Source of the DNA: Bordetella ansorpii
GTDB taxonomy: Bacteria > Pseudomonadota > Gammaproteobacteria > Burkholderiales > Burkholderiaceae_B
Direction: 5' to 3'
Assembly (NCBI RefSeq): GCF_900078315.1
Contig: NZ_FKBS01000007.1
Span: 271,440 to 335,439, forward strand
Length of the DNA: 64,000 nt
The position numbers and the translations under genes are program-made. Below are positions 38,700 through 46,899 of this stretch, piece by piece (positions within the stretch are counted from its first letter, which is position 1; each line of letters starts with the position of its first letter). Below the pieces are notes generated by a model. It was not told where the DNA came from. It did not search any database and saw nothing but the letters and a program-made list of their open reading frames with translations.

Positions 38700-39413
38700 T
38701 CAATGTTCGGCGGCCTCGCCGGGGCGCAGCAGATCGATCAGTGGGGTCAGCAGCGCGTGGGCACAGGCGGCGGCACGTTCGGGGGTGTGGGCCGCGATGG
38801 CTTCGACCAGGCAGGCGTGGGCAGCCAGGTCCGGCTCGGGCAGATCGCCGACGGCCATGATGGCGCAGTTGTGGCTGCGCACGGCCGCAGAGAAATGGTG
38901 GTAAAGCGCCTGCAGCGCGTCATTGTGGGCGGCGTCGGCGACGGCCAGGTGCAGCGCGGCGTCCCGGTCCAGGAATGCCTCCAGTGCGTCGGCCGGCGTG
39001 TCTTCGGCCTGGCGGTATTCGCCGCGTTGCGCCAGGGCCGCCCGCAGGCGTTCGATGTCCTGGGCAGTGGCGCGCCGGGCCGCGAAGCGGGCCGCCTCGG
39101 TTTCCAGCATGCGCTGCATTTCCAGGTGGTCCAGCAGGCTGGCTCGGGACAGGCCGCGCAGGGTTTCGGCGGGATCGACCGCGCTGCGCACATAGGTGCC
39201 GTCGCCCTGGCGGACTTCGAGCATGTGCGAATGGGAGAGCACCCGCACCGCCTCGCGCACGGTATTGCGGCCGACGCCGAACTGCCCGGCCAGATCCGCT
39301 TCCGGCGGAATGCGTTCTCCGACCGGCCATTGCCGGCTGCCGATCTGCTCGCGGATGGCGGCGATCGTGGCGTCGACCAGGGAACGGCGTTCGATGGGCG
39401 GGAGGGTAGGCAT
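38700..39413 (-). CDS. GntR-family regulator, FadR/FCD subfamily
   Basis: 237 residues. N-terminal winged helix (about 8-75): IREQIGSRQWPVGERIPPEA, LAGQFGVGRNTVREAVRVL, HMLEVRQGDGTYVRS. The C-terminal FCD ligand domain is all-helical with metal-site type residues in DRDAALHLAVADAAHN and LVEAIAAHTPERA. FCD regulators usually sense carboxylic acids, sometimes with a bound divalent metal. It heads the group leading to a siderophore reductase and receptor, an unusual pairing. A short palindrome AGGAT-G-ATCCT lies 23 bp upstream of the start and may be its own operator. Confidence 0.9.
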   Translation of the reverse strand: MPTLPPIERRSLVDATIAAIREQIGSRQWPVGERIPPEADLAGQFGVGRNTVREAVRVLSHSHMLEVRQGDGTYVRSAVDPAETLRGLSRASLLDHLEMQRMLETEAARFAARRATAQDIERLRAALAQRGEYRQAEDTPADALEAFLDRDAALHLAVADAAHNDALQALYHHFSAAVRSHNCAIMAVGDLPEPDLAAHACLVEAIAAHTPERAAACAHALLTPLIDLLRPGEAAEH

Positions 39414-39435
39414 GATGAGGTCTCTGAAAATTTAC

Positions 39436-39446
39436 AGGATGATCCT
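39436..39446. promoter_or_regulatory. Palindrome upstream of GntR regulator, autoregulatory operator candidate
   Basis: AGGAT-G-ATCCT, a perfect 5+1+5 palindrome with another ATCCT six bases on. It lies 23-33 bp upstream of the GntR start codon, where an autorepressor would bind. Nearby ATGAGAAT (39471-39478) resembles a Fur half site. Confidence 0.35.
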
Positions 39447-39509
39447 AACATCCTATGTTTTGGCGCGTCAATGAGAATGCATACGTTTCTCTGGGTGTTA
39501 TTCGCAAAA

Positions 39510-39523
39510 TTTACCCTGGTAAA
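39510..39523. promoter_or_regulatory. TTTACC-CT-GGTAAA palindrome upstream of DUF2239 gene
   Basis: A perfect 6+2+6 inverted repeat in an AT-rich stretch 49 bp before the DUF2239 start; half of the motif (GGTAAAAT) recurs at 39538-39545. It may be an operator in the divergent GntR/DUF2239 promoter region, whose AT content is much higher than its surroundings. Confidence 0.4.
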
Positions 39524-39571
39524 ATAAATATAATCCGGGTAAAATTAGGTATATCTTCAAGGAGCCCCGCG

Positions 39572-40213
39572 ATGTCCGATCCCCTTTTCAAGCTATCCAC
39601 CGCGTTCGTCGGCCATCGACTGCTGGCCAGCGGCGAATTGGTCGAGGTTGCGCTGGCCGTGAAGGCGGCCAATGAGAATGGCGTGGCCGACCCCGTCCTG
39701 GTGTTCGACGACGCCACGGGTCGCGTCATCGACCTGGATCTGCGCGGCACCAAAGCCGACGTGGTGAAGCGATTGTCGCAACCGGTCGACCTGCCGCGGG
39801 GCCGTTACGCACCCAAAGAGGAGGCCGAAGGCGCGCCGCAGGACGATGCCCAGCCCGAGCCGCGCGGCCGTGGCCGTCCCAGGTTGGGTGTGGTGTCGCG
39901 CGAGGTGACCTTGCTGCCGCGCCAGTGGGAATGGCTGTCCGCGCAACCCGGCGGGGCGTCGGCCGTCCTGCGCCGCCTGGTCGACGACGCGCGCCGCAAT
40001 GGCGCCGCGCAGCAACGCCAGCAGCGCCGCGCCGCGCAGGAGGCGGCGTACCACGTCATGCTGGCCGTCGGCGGCAACCTGCCGGGTTATGAAGAGGCAA
40101 CGCGCGCGCTGTTCGCGGATGACCGCGAGGGCCTGGAAGCGCGCATCGCGCAGTGGCCGGACGATGTGCGGGCTTACGTATTGCGGCTGGCGTTCGCGCC
40201 CGCGTCCGCCTGA
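39572..40213 (+). CDS. DUF2239 family protein
   Basis: 213 residues. The N-terminal region MSDPLFKLSTAFVGHRLLAS with FDDATGRVIDLDLRGT, the middle basic GRGRPRLGVVSREVTLLPRQ stretch and the C-terminal helical LRRLVDDARRN and YHVMLAVGGNLPGYEEATR are the pattern of DUF2239, whose function is not known. AAGGAG stands 8 nt before the ATG. The middle segment could contact nucleic acid. It is followed 19 bp later by the DUF1330-like gene and is divergent from the GntR regulator. Confidence 0.82.
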   Translation: MSDPLFKLSTAFVGHRLLASGELVEVALAVKAANENGVADPVLVFDDATGRVIDLDLRGTKADVVKRLSQPVDLPRGRYAPKEEAEGAPQDDAQPEPRGRGRPRLGVVSREVTLLPRQWEWLSAQPGGASAVLRRLVDDARRNGAAQQRQQRRAAQEAAYHVMLAVGGNLPGYEEATRALFADDREGLEARIAQWPDDVRAYVLRLAFAPASA

Positions 40214-40232
40214 ACGCGGCCAGGAGACCGGC

Positions 40233-40664
40233 ATGGACACGCTTCGCCATCTCGACCCGACCCAACGCGCCGGCTGGCAATTCATGCAGCGCGGCATCGA
40301 GGGGCCGGTCATCATGCTGAATCTGCTGCGCTTGCGGGCGCAGGCCGATTATTCGGCCCATCCGGAACTGGCGCCGGTCCGGCCCATCAGCGGGGCGCAA
40401 GCCTTCGACCGCTACATCCGCCATACCCTGCCGTTCCTGCGCGAAAGCGGCGGCGACCTGACGCTGCTGGCCACCGGCGGTCCTTGGCTGATCGGCCCCG
40501 AGGACGAACGCTGGGACCTGGCCATGCTGGTGCGGCAGGCCAGCGTGGCCTCGTTCCTGGCCTTCGCCGGCCACCGCGAATACCTGGCCGGCATCGGGCA
40601 TCGCACCGCCGCGCTGGAGGATTCGCGGCTGCTGCCGCTGGCCGAGCTGCCGCGGCCGGCCTGA
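40233..40664 (+). CDS. DUF1330-like protein
   Basis: 143 residues with a dimeric alpha/beta-barrel (ferredoxin-like) look: GPVIMLNLLRLRAQADY, AFDRYIRHTLPFLRESGG, LTLLATGGPWLIGPEDERWD and FLAFAGHREYLAGIGHRTAA. The VIMLNLLR and RHTLPF segments resemble DUF1330 and related heme-degrading/monooxygenase-fold proteins. AGGAG precedes the start. Probably translated from the DUF2239 transcript. Convergent with the LysR gene, 12 bp apart. Confidence 0.72.
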   Translation: MDTLRHLDPTQRAGWQFMQRGIEGPVIMLNLLRLRAQADYSAHPELAPVRPISGAQAFDRYIRHTLPFLRESGGDLTLLATGGPWLIGPEDERWDLAMLVRQASVASFLAFAGHREYLAGIGHRTAALEDSRLLPLAELPRPA

Positions 40665-40676
40665 GCGTGCGCAGCT

Positions 40677-41654
40677 TCAGGCCGCGGCCGGGTCCTCGTC
40701 CGCCGGCTTGAGCATCGGCATGATGAATTCCATGAAGGCGCGCGTCTTGGCCGGCAGCAGGTTCGACGGAAACACCGCATAGACAGACATCGGATCGACC
40801 GTCCAGTCGGGCAGCACGCGGTGCAGCGAGTTGCGCTTGATCACCGGGTCCAGCGCCGGACAGTAGGGCAGGCGCGTGATGCCCATGCCCAGTCCGGCCA
40901 GCGTGCCCATCACGCTGATGTTGTTGCCCGCCACGTGGCCGTCCACGTGCACCCGCATGCTGCTGACGCCGTTGTGCAGGTTCCAGTGCGAATAGGCCTC
41001 GTCGATGGCCGTGCGCAGGCATTGGTGCTGCGCCAGGTCGGCGGGTGAGCGCGGCTCGCCGTGGCGCTCCAGGTATTCGGTGGAGGCGTACAGATAGCTG
41101 TCCAGTGTCTGGACTTCCTGCACGACCGCGTTCACGTCCGCGCCGGCATCCACCTGGTCGCGGCCGAAGCGCAGGATCACGTCATAGGGGGTGCCGTGCG
41201 AGTCGGAGCTGGAGCGCATGCTCAGGTCGAACTCGCAGTCCAGTTCGGGATACTGGTTGGTGAAGCCGCGCAGCGCCTCGGGCAGCAGCCAGATGGCCAG
41301 GCTGTACGGCATGGAGATGCTCAAGCGCCCCTTGGGCCGGTCGGACAGCGCCAGCAGCTGTTCGTGCGCCAGCCGGGCTTCGTCGATCAGGCCCTGGCAG
41401 CGTTGCAGATACACCGAGCCAGCGTCGGTCAGTTCCAGCCGGCGCGTGTTGCGGTTGATCAGCCGCATGCCGATGGCCTGTTCCAGCTGGTTGATGCGCC
41501 GCGACAGGGTCGAGGTCGGCATGTCCAGCGCGCGGGCGGCCAGGCTGAAACTCTTGCGCCGCGCCACTTCGACGAACAGGGCAATATCGTTCAACTGCAC
41601 GTGATGCGCGTCCTGCTCGGCGGCGCTGGTTTGCGGTGTCATATTCGATTGCAA
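40677..41654 (-). CDS. LysR-family transcriptional regulator
   Basis: 325 residues. The winged HTH (about 20-80) contains LNDIALFVEVARRKSFSLAA, ALDMPTSTLSRRINQLE and LINRNTRRLELTDAG. The effector domain begins GRLSISMPYSLAIWLLPEAL; a DVILRFGRDQVD segment (a variant of the usual DVAIR-G) and YLYASTEYLERHGEP follow. This matches the large cluster of LysR proteins that control aldehyde, quinone or aromatic stress genes. It is divergent from the glycosyltransferase gene with 88 bp between starts. Confidence 0.92.
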   Translation of the reverse strand: MQSNMTPQTSAAEQDAHHVQLNDIALFVEVARRKSFSLAARALDMPTSTLSRRINQLEQAIGMRLINRNTRRLELTDAGSVYLQRCQGLIDEARLAHEQLLALSDRPKGRLSISMPYSLAIWLLPEALRGFTNQYPELDCEFDLSMRSSSDSHGTPYDVILRFGRDQVDAGADVNAVVQEVQTLDSYLYASTEYLERHGEPRSPADLAQHQCLRTAIDEAYSHWNLHNGVSSMRVHVDGHVAGNNISVMGTLAGLGMGITRLPYCPALDPVIKRNSLHRVLPDWTVDPMSVYAVFPSNLLPAKTRAFMEFIMPMLKPADEDPAAA

Positions 41655-41742
41655 AATCCGGAAATTCCGATACTTGCGCGGGGCGCGTATCCCATAAACT
41701 CAAGTTCTCTTCCGCCCGACCGCCTGCTTACACGGCTTGTGC

Positions 41743-42669
41743 ATGACGGATCAACCCTGTTCCATCTCGGTGGTCACGCCCACCTACAACCGTGCGAATA
41801 CGCTGCCGCGCGTGTTCGCTTCATTGAACCGGCAGACGTGCCGCGATTTCGAGTGGGTGATCGTGGACGATGGCTCCACCGACGGCACGCACCAGATCGT
41901 GCAGGCCTGGCAGGCCCGGGCGGATTTTCGCATACGGTACGTCTGGCAGCGCAATCAGCACAAGAAGGCCGCCATCAATCGTGGCGTGCGCGAGGCGCAC
42001 GGGCAGTGGCTGGTGGCGCTGGACAGCGACGATGAAATGCCGCCCGACGCCCTGCAGATATTCCGGGACGAATGGGAGGCCATCCCGCCCGACCAGCGCG
42101 ATCGCTACGTGTCGGTCACCGGCCTGTGTGCCCGGCCGGACGGCACCATCGTCGGCGACCGATACCCGGACAGCCTGCACGACGGCACCGCGCTGGACAT
42201 GTACTTCCAGCACAAGGTGCGCGGAGAGAAATTCAGCTGCATGCGCACTGACGTGCTGCGCCGCTTTCCGTATCCCGAGGACGTGGCCGGCTTCGTGCCG
42301 GAAAGCCTGGTCTGGTGGGCGGTGGCGCGCGCCGGCTACCGGCAGCGCTTCGTCAACAGGGTGGTGCGCATCTATCACGATTCGGCCGAAAGCCTGACGC
42401 GCGGCGGCGTGTCGGGCAGCAACGTGCAGGGTCTGTACCTGCTGGCCTGGGATACCTTGCAGCACCATATGGCGATGTTCCGCTGCCGGCCCAAGGTCTT
42501 CCTGATGGCGGCGGCGCGGTATACGCGATTCCGCCTGTACCTCGAGCGCTCGGGGCTGCCCAGCGCGGTCAGCAAATACCGCCTGACCAATCCCTCGGCG
42601 CTGGCCCTGGTGTGGCTGCTATGGCCGATGGGGTATGCGTTGTACAGGCGCGACAAGCGGCGGCAGTAG
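41743..42669 (+). CDS. Glycosyltransferase family 2 protein
   Basis: 308-residue GT-A fold transferase using a nucleotide sugar. The N-terminus ISVVTPTYNRANTLPRVFAS and VIVDDGSTDGT bind the nucleotide; LVALDSDDEMPPDAL carries the metal-binding D-x-D-type motif. The C-terminus has a short hydrophobic segment (LALVWLLWPMGYALY) that may touch the membrane. The ATG at 41743 fits the family N-terminus. It stands alone, without other polysaccharide genes, next to a LysR regulator. Confidence 0.88.
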   Translation: MTDQPCSISVVTPTYNRANTLPRVFASLNRQTCRDFEWVIVDDGSTDGTHQIVQAWQARADFRIRYVWQRNQHKKAAINRGVREAHGQWLVALDSDDEMPPDALQIFRDEWEAIPPDQRDRYVSVTGLCARPDGTIVGDRYPDSLHDGTALDMYFQHKVRGEKFSCMRTDVLRRFPYPEDVAGFVPESLVWWAVARAGYRQRFVNRVVRIYHDSAESLTRGGVSGSNVQGLYLLAWDTLQHHMAMFRCRPKVFLMAAARYTRFRLYLERSGLPSAVSKYRLTNPSALALVWLLWPMGYALYRRDKRRQ

Positions 42670-42682
42670 GCGCGTCGCCCCA

Positions 42683-43276
42683 TCACGCTGGTGGCCGCCC
42701 ATGCGCCGTCAGCAAGGGATACGGATTGATCGCGCCGCCCGTCTGGTAGATGCCGTAGTGCAGATGTGGCGGCGTGCCGCGCGCATTGCCGGTATTGCCC
42801 ACGTAACCCACGGTGTCGCCCGCCGCGAGCAGGTCGCCGCGCGCGATGTCGGCGTAGTCGTCCAGGTGGGCGTAATAGTGCATCTGCCTTCCCGGCCCCA
42901 CGATCCACACCACCTTGCCGCCCAGATTATTGGTGCCGACCTGCGTGACCACACCCTCGGTGCTGGTGACGACGGGCGTGCCGCGCTTGGCGAAGATGTC
43001 GATGCCCTGATGCGTACGGCCGCGGCTGCGCGCGGCGCCCCAGGTGTCGGCCAACTGGCGCGGCGAGATGCCGGCCACCGGTACGGGCAAGGACACGGGA
43101 ATGGGTTTGAGGGCCAGCCGCATCACGTGCCACGGCGCGCGCCAGGCGGAGGGGACGCGGGGCCAGCTCCACCAGCCGGCGGCGCCGAACAGGGCCAGCA
43201 CGACCAGCCAGGTCAGCCATCCGCGCAGGCGGCTGCCGAAGGTGCGGGGGGGAACGGGCGTGGCGGCATCGGTCAT
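42683..43276 (-). CDS. M23 (LytM-type) peptidase, membrane-anchored
   Basis: 197 residues starting MTDAATPVPPRTFGSRLRGW. One TM anchor (TWLVVLALFGAAGWWSW) at about 22-38, then a periplasmic LytM domain. Zinc ligands: HQGID in RTHQGIDIFAKRGTPV, HYYAHLDDY and HLHYG near the C-terminus, which make a complete H-x3-D, H and H-x-H set, so it should be active. It probably hydrolyses peptidoglycan cross-links. The nearest neighbours, an acidic unknown protein and the glycosyltransferase, give no further hint. Confidence 0.88.
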   Translation of the reverse strand: MTDAATPVPPRTFGSRLRGWLTWLVVLALFGAAGWWSWPRVPSAWRAPWHVMRLALKPIPVSLPVPVAGISPRQLADTWGAARSRGRTHQGIDIFAKRGTPVVTSTEGVVTQVGTNNLGGKVVWIVGPGRQMHYYAHLDDYADIARGDLLAAGDTVGYVGNTGNARGTPPHLHYGIYQTGGAINPYPLLTAHGRPPA

Positions 43277-43343
43277 GTCGGGGTCCTGTCCGTCTGCAAG
43301 CGGATTGGACCCCGGCAGGGCGGACGGGGTTCCCGCCCCGTGG

Positions 43344-43850
43344 TCAGTCGCGCGAAGCGGGCGGCACGTGGTCGCGCATGTCCGCGTCGTCGTCGCCGTC
43401 CTCATCTTCGTCGTCGTAGTCTTCCTCGTCCAGTGCGTCTTCCTGCAGCGAGAACGGCAGCACGTCGACCAGCTCGTCGGACCAGGCGGCTTCCTCGCCG
43501 TCCTGGTCGATCTTGACGAAGCGTTCGCCCTCGTTGGTCGAGATCTGGACGGCCCACAGGAACAGGCAGTCGTAGGGCTCGACGCTTTCCGGCAGGCCGC
43601 CGCGCTGGCCCAGCAGGCGCGTCCCCGCGCCGCCCAACTGCACGTGCAGCGGCTGCTCTGTTTCGTCGTCGTCCTCGGCCAGCGTCATGCCGAAGCTGAC
43701 CCATTCGAGGCCGGCTTCGTCGGTGCCCACTTCGGCCAGCACGGGCTGGCCCAGGTAGGCGCTCATGGCGTCGGCTGTCTTGGACAGCATGTCGAGTTCG
43801 GGTTGGCTGAAGCGGGCGACGGAGGCGGGCGGCGTGGCGGAGGCGGACAT
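43344..43850 (-). CDS. Protein of unknown function with highly acidic C-terminal tail
   Basis: 168 residues starting MSASATPPASVARFSQPELD. The body (QPLHVQLGGAGTRLLGQRGG, YDCLFLWAVQIS, ERFVKIDQDGEEAAWSDELV) looks like a compact alpha/beta domain. The last 30 residues are a run of Asp and Glu (LDEEDYDDEDEDGDDDADM). No signal peptide or TM segment. The frame is open upstream to 44009 but overlaps the ettA leader, so the ATG at 43850 is preferred. Divergent from ettA. I do not recognise the family. Confidence 0.75.
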   Translation of the reverse strand: MSASATPPASVARFSQPELDMLSKTADAMSAYLGQPVLAEVGTDEAGLEWVSFGMTLAEDDDETEQPLHVQLGGAGTRLLGQRGGLPESVEPYDCLFLWAVQISTNEGERFVKIDQDGEEAAWSDELVDVLPFSLQEDALDEEDYDDEDEDGDDDADMRDHVPPASRD

Positions 43851-44011
43851 GGCGGCGGCCTGAGGAAGAATCGGAAAGACCGCTATTGTCTCCCGATCCG
43901 GATACGGCTGCATGACGCCCGCTCCGATAGTGCGCGCCCGCGGCGGCGGCGCAACGTCGAAGGGCCTACAATCGATGCTTCTGCAACCCGCATCCCCCCA
44001 TTCACGCATCC

Positions 44012-45685
44012 ATGGCCCAATACGTCTACACCATGAATCGCGTCGGCAAGATCGTGCCGCCCAAGCGTCAGATCCTGCGCGACATCTCGCTTTCCTTCTT
44101 CCCCGGCGCCAAGATCGGCGTGCTGGGCCTGAACGGCTCGGGCAAGTCCACGCTGCTCAAGATCATGGCGGGCGTCGACAAGGAGATCGAGGGCGAAGCC
44201 ATTCCCATGCCCGGCCTGAACATCGGCTACCTGCCGCAAGAGCCGCAACTCAACCCCGAGCACACCGTGCGCCAGGCCGTCGAGGAAGGCCTGGGCGCCG
44301 CGATGGCCGCCAAGAAGCGCCTGGACGAGGTCTACGCGGCCTACGCCGAGCCCGATGCCGATTTCGACGCGCTGGCCGCCGAACAGGCCGAGCTCGAGGC
44401 CATCATCGCCGCCGCCGCTTCCAGTGGCGCCGACGACATCGAACACCAGATGGAAATCGCCGCCGACGCGCTGCGCCTGCCGCCCTGGGACGCCAACGTG
44501 GGCAAGCTGTCCGGCGGGGAAAAGCGCCGCGTGGCGCTGTGCCGCCTGCTGCTGTCCAAGCCCGACATGCTGCTGCTGGACGAACCCACCAACCACCTGG
44601 ACGCCGAATCGGTCGAATGGCTGGAGCAGTTTCTGCACAAGTTCCCGGGCACCGTGGTCGGCGTCACCCACGATCGCTACTTCCTGGACAACGCCGCCGA
44701 ATGGATCCTCGAACTGGACCGCGGCCACGGCATCCCCTGGAAGGGCAACTACAGCACCTGGCTCGAACAGAAGGACGCGCGCCTGAAGCAGGAAGAGGCT
44801 TCCGAGTCCGCCCGCCAGAAGACCATCAAGAAAGAACTCGAATGGGTGCGCCAGAACCCGAAGGGCCGCCAGGCCAAGGCCAAGGCTCGCCTGGCCCGCT
44901 TCGAGGAACTGTCGTCCTACGAATACCAGAAGCGCAACGAAACCCAGGAAATCTTCATTCCGGTGGGCGAGCGCCTGGGCAACGAGGTCATCGAGTTCAA
45001 CAACGTCAGCAAGGCCTACGGCGACCGCCTGCTGATCGACAACCTCAGCTTCAAGATTCCGCCGGGCGCCATCGTCGGCATCATCGGTCCCAACGGCGCC
45101 GGCAAGTCCACGCTGTTCCGCATGATCGCCGGACGCGAGCAGCCCGATTCGGGCGAGGTGGTCATCGGCCAGACTGTCAAGCTGGCCTACGTCGACCAGT
45201 CGCGCGACGCGCTGGAAGACAAGAAGACCGTGTTCGACGCCGTGTCCGACGGCGCCGACATGCTCACCATCGGCAAGTTCGAGATGTCGTCGCGCGCCTA
45301 CCTGGGCCGCTTCAACTTCAAGGGCGGCGACCAGAACAAGGTGGTCGGCCAGTTGTCCGGCGGCGAACGCGGCCGCCTGCACATGGCCAAGACGCTGATC
45401 GCCGGCGGCAACGTGCTGCTGCTGGACGAACCGTCCAACGACCTCGACGTGGAAACCCTGCGCGCGCTGGAAGATGCGCTGCTGGAGTACCCCGGCAGCG
45501 TCATGGTCATCAGCCATGATCGCTGGTTCCTGGACCGTATCGCCACGCACATCCTGGCCTTCGAAGGCGATTCGCAGGTGGTGTTCTTCGACGGCAACTA
45601 CCAGGAGTACGAAGCCGACAAGAAGGCGCGCCTGGGCGAAGAGGGCGCCAAGCCCCGCCGCCTGCGCTACAAGGCGCTGAAGTAA
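44012..45685 (+). CDS. ettA: Energy-dependent translational throttle protein EttA (ABC-F)
   Basis: 557-residue ABC-F ATPase that binds the ribosomal E site and gates the first elongation steps according to ADP/ATP. Starts [20 protein letters not shown], the EttA signature. Walker A sites GLNGSGKST near 42 and GPNGAGKST near 360; signatures LSGGEKRR near 166 and LSGGERGR near 448; the P-site tRNA interaction linker with [20 protein letters not shown] at about 280-300; Walker [12 protein letters not shown] and [11 protein letters not shown]. Length and motifs are complete. A 10-bp hairpin lies 52 bp past the stop. Confidence 0.97.
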   Translation: MAQYVYTMNRVGKIVPPKRQILRDISLSFFPGAKIGVLGLNGSGKSTLLKIMAGVDKEIEGEAIPMPGLNIGYLPQEPQLNPEHTVRQAVEEGLGAAMAAKKRLDEVYAAYAEPDADFDALAAEQAELEAIIAAAASSGADDIEHQMEIAADALRLPPWDANVGKLSGGEKRRVALCRLLLSKPDMLLLDEPTNHLDAESVEWLEQFLHKFPGTVVGVTHDRYFLDNAAEWILELDRGHGIPWKGNYSTWLEQKDARLKQEEASESARQKTIKKELEWVRQNPKGRQAKAKARLARFEELSSYEYQKRNETQEIFIPVGERLGNEVIEFNNVSKAYGDRLLIDNLSFKIPPGAIVGIIGPNGAGKSTLFRMIAGREQPDSGEVVIGQTVKLAYVDQSRDALEDKKTVFDAVSDGADMLTIGKFEMSSRAYLGRFNFKGGDQNKVVGQLSGGERGRLHMAKTLIAGGNVLLLDEPSNDLDVETLRALEDALLEYPGSVMVISHDRWFLDRIATHILAFEGDSQVVFFDGNYQEYEADKKARLGEEGAKPRRLRYKALK

Positions 45686-45736
45686 GTCTTCTTGCGATGC
45701 GCGGATTGCCCTTGGGGCGATCCGTTTCAAGATGAT

Positions 45737-45760
45737 CACGGGCCGCTGATGCGGCCCGTG
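45737..45760. terminator. Hairpin after ettA
   Basis: CACGGGCCGC-TGAT-GCGGCCCGTG, a perfect 10-bp stem with a tetraloop, 20 bp before the next gene start. There is no T-run; it may terminate or shield the ettA mRNA, or regulate the downstream gene. Confidence 0.45.
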
Positions 45761-45779
45761 CCACACCGGAAGCCACGCC

Positions 45780-46322
45780 ATGCCCGCCATTTCGCTGCAA
45801 GCCTCGGATTGCACCCTGCTGGTCATCGACATGCAGGAGAAGCTGCTGCCCGCCATCCATGAAGGCGACGCGGTGCTGGCGGCCACGCTGAAGCTGGCCC
45901 GCGCCGCGCGCCTGCTCGACATCCCCGTGGTGGGCACCGAGCAGCAGCCCGGCAAGCTGGGCGCCACCGTGCCCGACCTGGCGGGCGAGCTGCAGGCGGT
46001 CTACGCCAAGACGCACTTCTCGGCGGCGCGCGAGCCGGGCTTCGAAGAGTGGCTGCCGTCCGCGCGGCGCACGGTGCTGGTGGCGGGTGTCGAGGCCCAC
46101 GTCTGCGTGCTGCAGACCCTGCTGGACTTGCGCCAGCGCGGCTGGCAGGTGGCTTTGGTGTCCGATGCCGTGGGCTCGCGCAAGCCGTCCGACCACCATG
46201 CCGCATCGCGGCGAGCCCGAGCGGGCGGCGCCGACATCGTCAGCGCCGAGATGGCCATTTTCGAGTGGATGGAGACCTGCGAGCATCCGCGTTTCCGCGA
46301 CGTGTTACGGCTGGTCAAATAA
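45780..46322 (+). CDS. Isochorismatase-family cysteine hydrolase
   Basis: 180 residues of the isochorismatase/YcaC fold. Catalytic triad Asp in LLVIDMQEKLLPA (about residue 17), Lys in YAKTHFSAA, and Cys in VLVAGVEAHVCVLQTLLDL (about 112); the cis-peptide VEAHV region is normal. The C-terminus contains the ARAGGADIVSAEMAIFEWME helix typical of the YcaC-like group. Substrate unknown; members include nicotinamidase-like and uncharacterised hydrolases. It lies alone between ettA and a lipoprotein gene. Confidence 0.88.
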   Translation: MPAISLQASDCTLLVIDMQEKLLPAIHEGDAVLAATLKLARAARLLDIPVVGTEQQPGKLGATVPDLAGELQAVYAKTHFSAAREPGFEEWLPSARRTVLVAGVEAHVCVLQTLLDLRQRGWQVALVSDAVGSRKPSDHHAASRRARAGGADIVSAEMAIFEWMETCEHPRFRDVLRLVK

Positions 46323-46352
46323 GATGCACCCTCGGGGGCGGTGACAGGCATA

Positions 46353-46368
46353 TGTCAAACGATTGACA
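46353..46368. promoter_or_regulatory. TGTCAA-ACGA-TTGACA palindrome upstream of lipoprotein gene
   Basis: A perfect 6+4+6 inverted repeat 133 bp before the glycine-zipper lipoprotein start. The right arm is also a perfect -35 hexamer (TTGACA), but no good -10 follows at 16-18 bp (TCACAC at 17). It could be an operator or a stress-type promoter element. Confidence 0.4.
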
Positions 46369-46500
46369 CAAATCCTGGGCAACCCTCACACCTGTCAGGC
46401 GGCCGTTCTGCGAACCTGAAGGCTCCGGAAAAGAGCGCGCACCGTGCCGGCTGTCGAGGTTGCGTTGCGGGCTCACCGTACGAGAATCAGGAGTCTCGCC

Positions 46501-46722
46501 ATGAAAATCCAGACACTAACCAAGGCTTGTGCCGCCGCCGCGCTCATCGCCACGATGGCCGGCTGCTCCACCTGGGACGGCATGAGCCACCGCCAGAAGG
46601 GCGCGGTGGGCGGCGCCGCCTTGGGCGGCGTAGCGGGCGCGGTCATCACCAACGGCGGCGTGCTGGGCACGGTGGGCGGCGCGGCCCTGGGCGGCATCAT
46701 CGGCGACCAGGTCAGCAAGTAA
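46501..46722 (+). CDS. Glycine-zipper outer-membrane lipoprotein (OsmB-like)
   Basis: 73 residues. Signal peptide MKIQTLTKACAAAALIATM with lipobox MAGC at residues 18-21. The mature part has a Gly/Ala zipper, GGAALGGVAGAVI and GGAALGGIIGDQVSK, typical of the OsmB/SlyB two-TM glycine-zipper group. AGGAG precedes the start (AGGAGTCTCGCC). It would insert in the outer membrane and may act in envelope stress. A strong hairpin follows 35 bp after the stop. Confidence 0.85.
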   Translation: MKIQTLTKACAAAALIATMAGCSTWDGMSHRQKGAVGGAALGGVAGAVITNGGVLGTVGGAALGGIIGDQVSK

Positions 46723-46754
46723 ATCCCGCGTGCCTGTGCACGTTGCGGTATCCG

Positions 46755-46784
46755 AAAGGCCCGGCGGGGGATCGCCGGGCCTTC
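46755..46784 (+). terminator. Terminator hairpin after glycine-zipper lipoprotein
   Basis: AAAGGCCCGGCG and CGCCGGGCCTT form a 9-11 bp stem around GGGGAT, 35 bp past the stop codon. The trailing T-run is short (TTCGTC). Confidence 0.7.
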
Positions 46785-46848
46785 GTCATGTCGGCAGGCC
46801 TGAAACGCGCGGGGAAGGCAGGGTCCGGCCACTGCCGCGGACGACCCT

Positions 46849-46883
46849 ATGCAATGCGCCCGGACATGCCGGGCGCATTGCAT
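46849..46883 (-). terminator. 15-bp perfect hairpin downstream of minE
   Basis: ATGCAATGCGCCCGG and CCGGGCGCATTGCAT pair fully around ACATG. It lies 17 bp past the minE stop and converges with the lipoprotein terminator, so it probably ends the minCDE transcript although no T-tract follows. Confidence 0.6.
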
Positions 46884-46899
46884 TCGGAACCGGGGCGCC

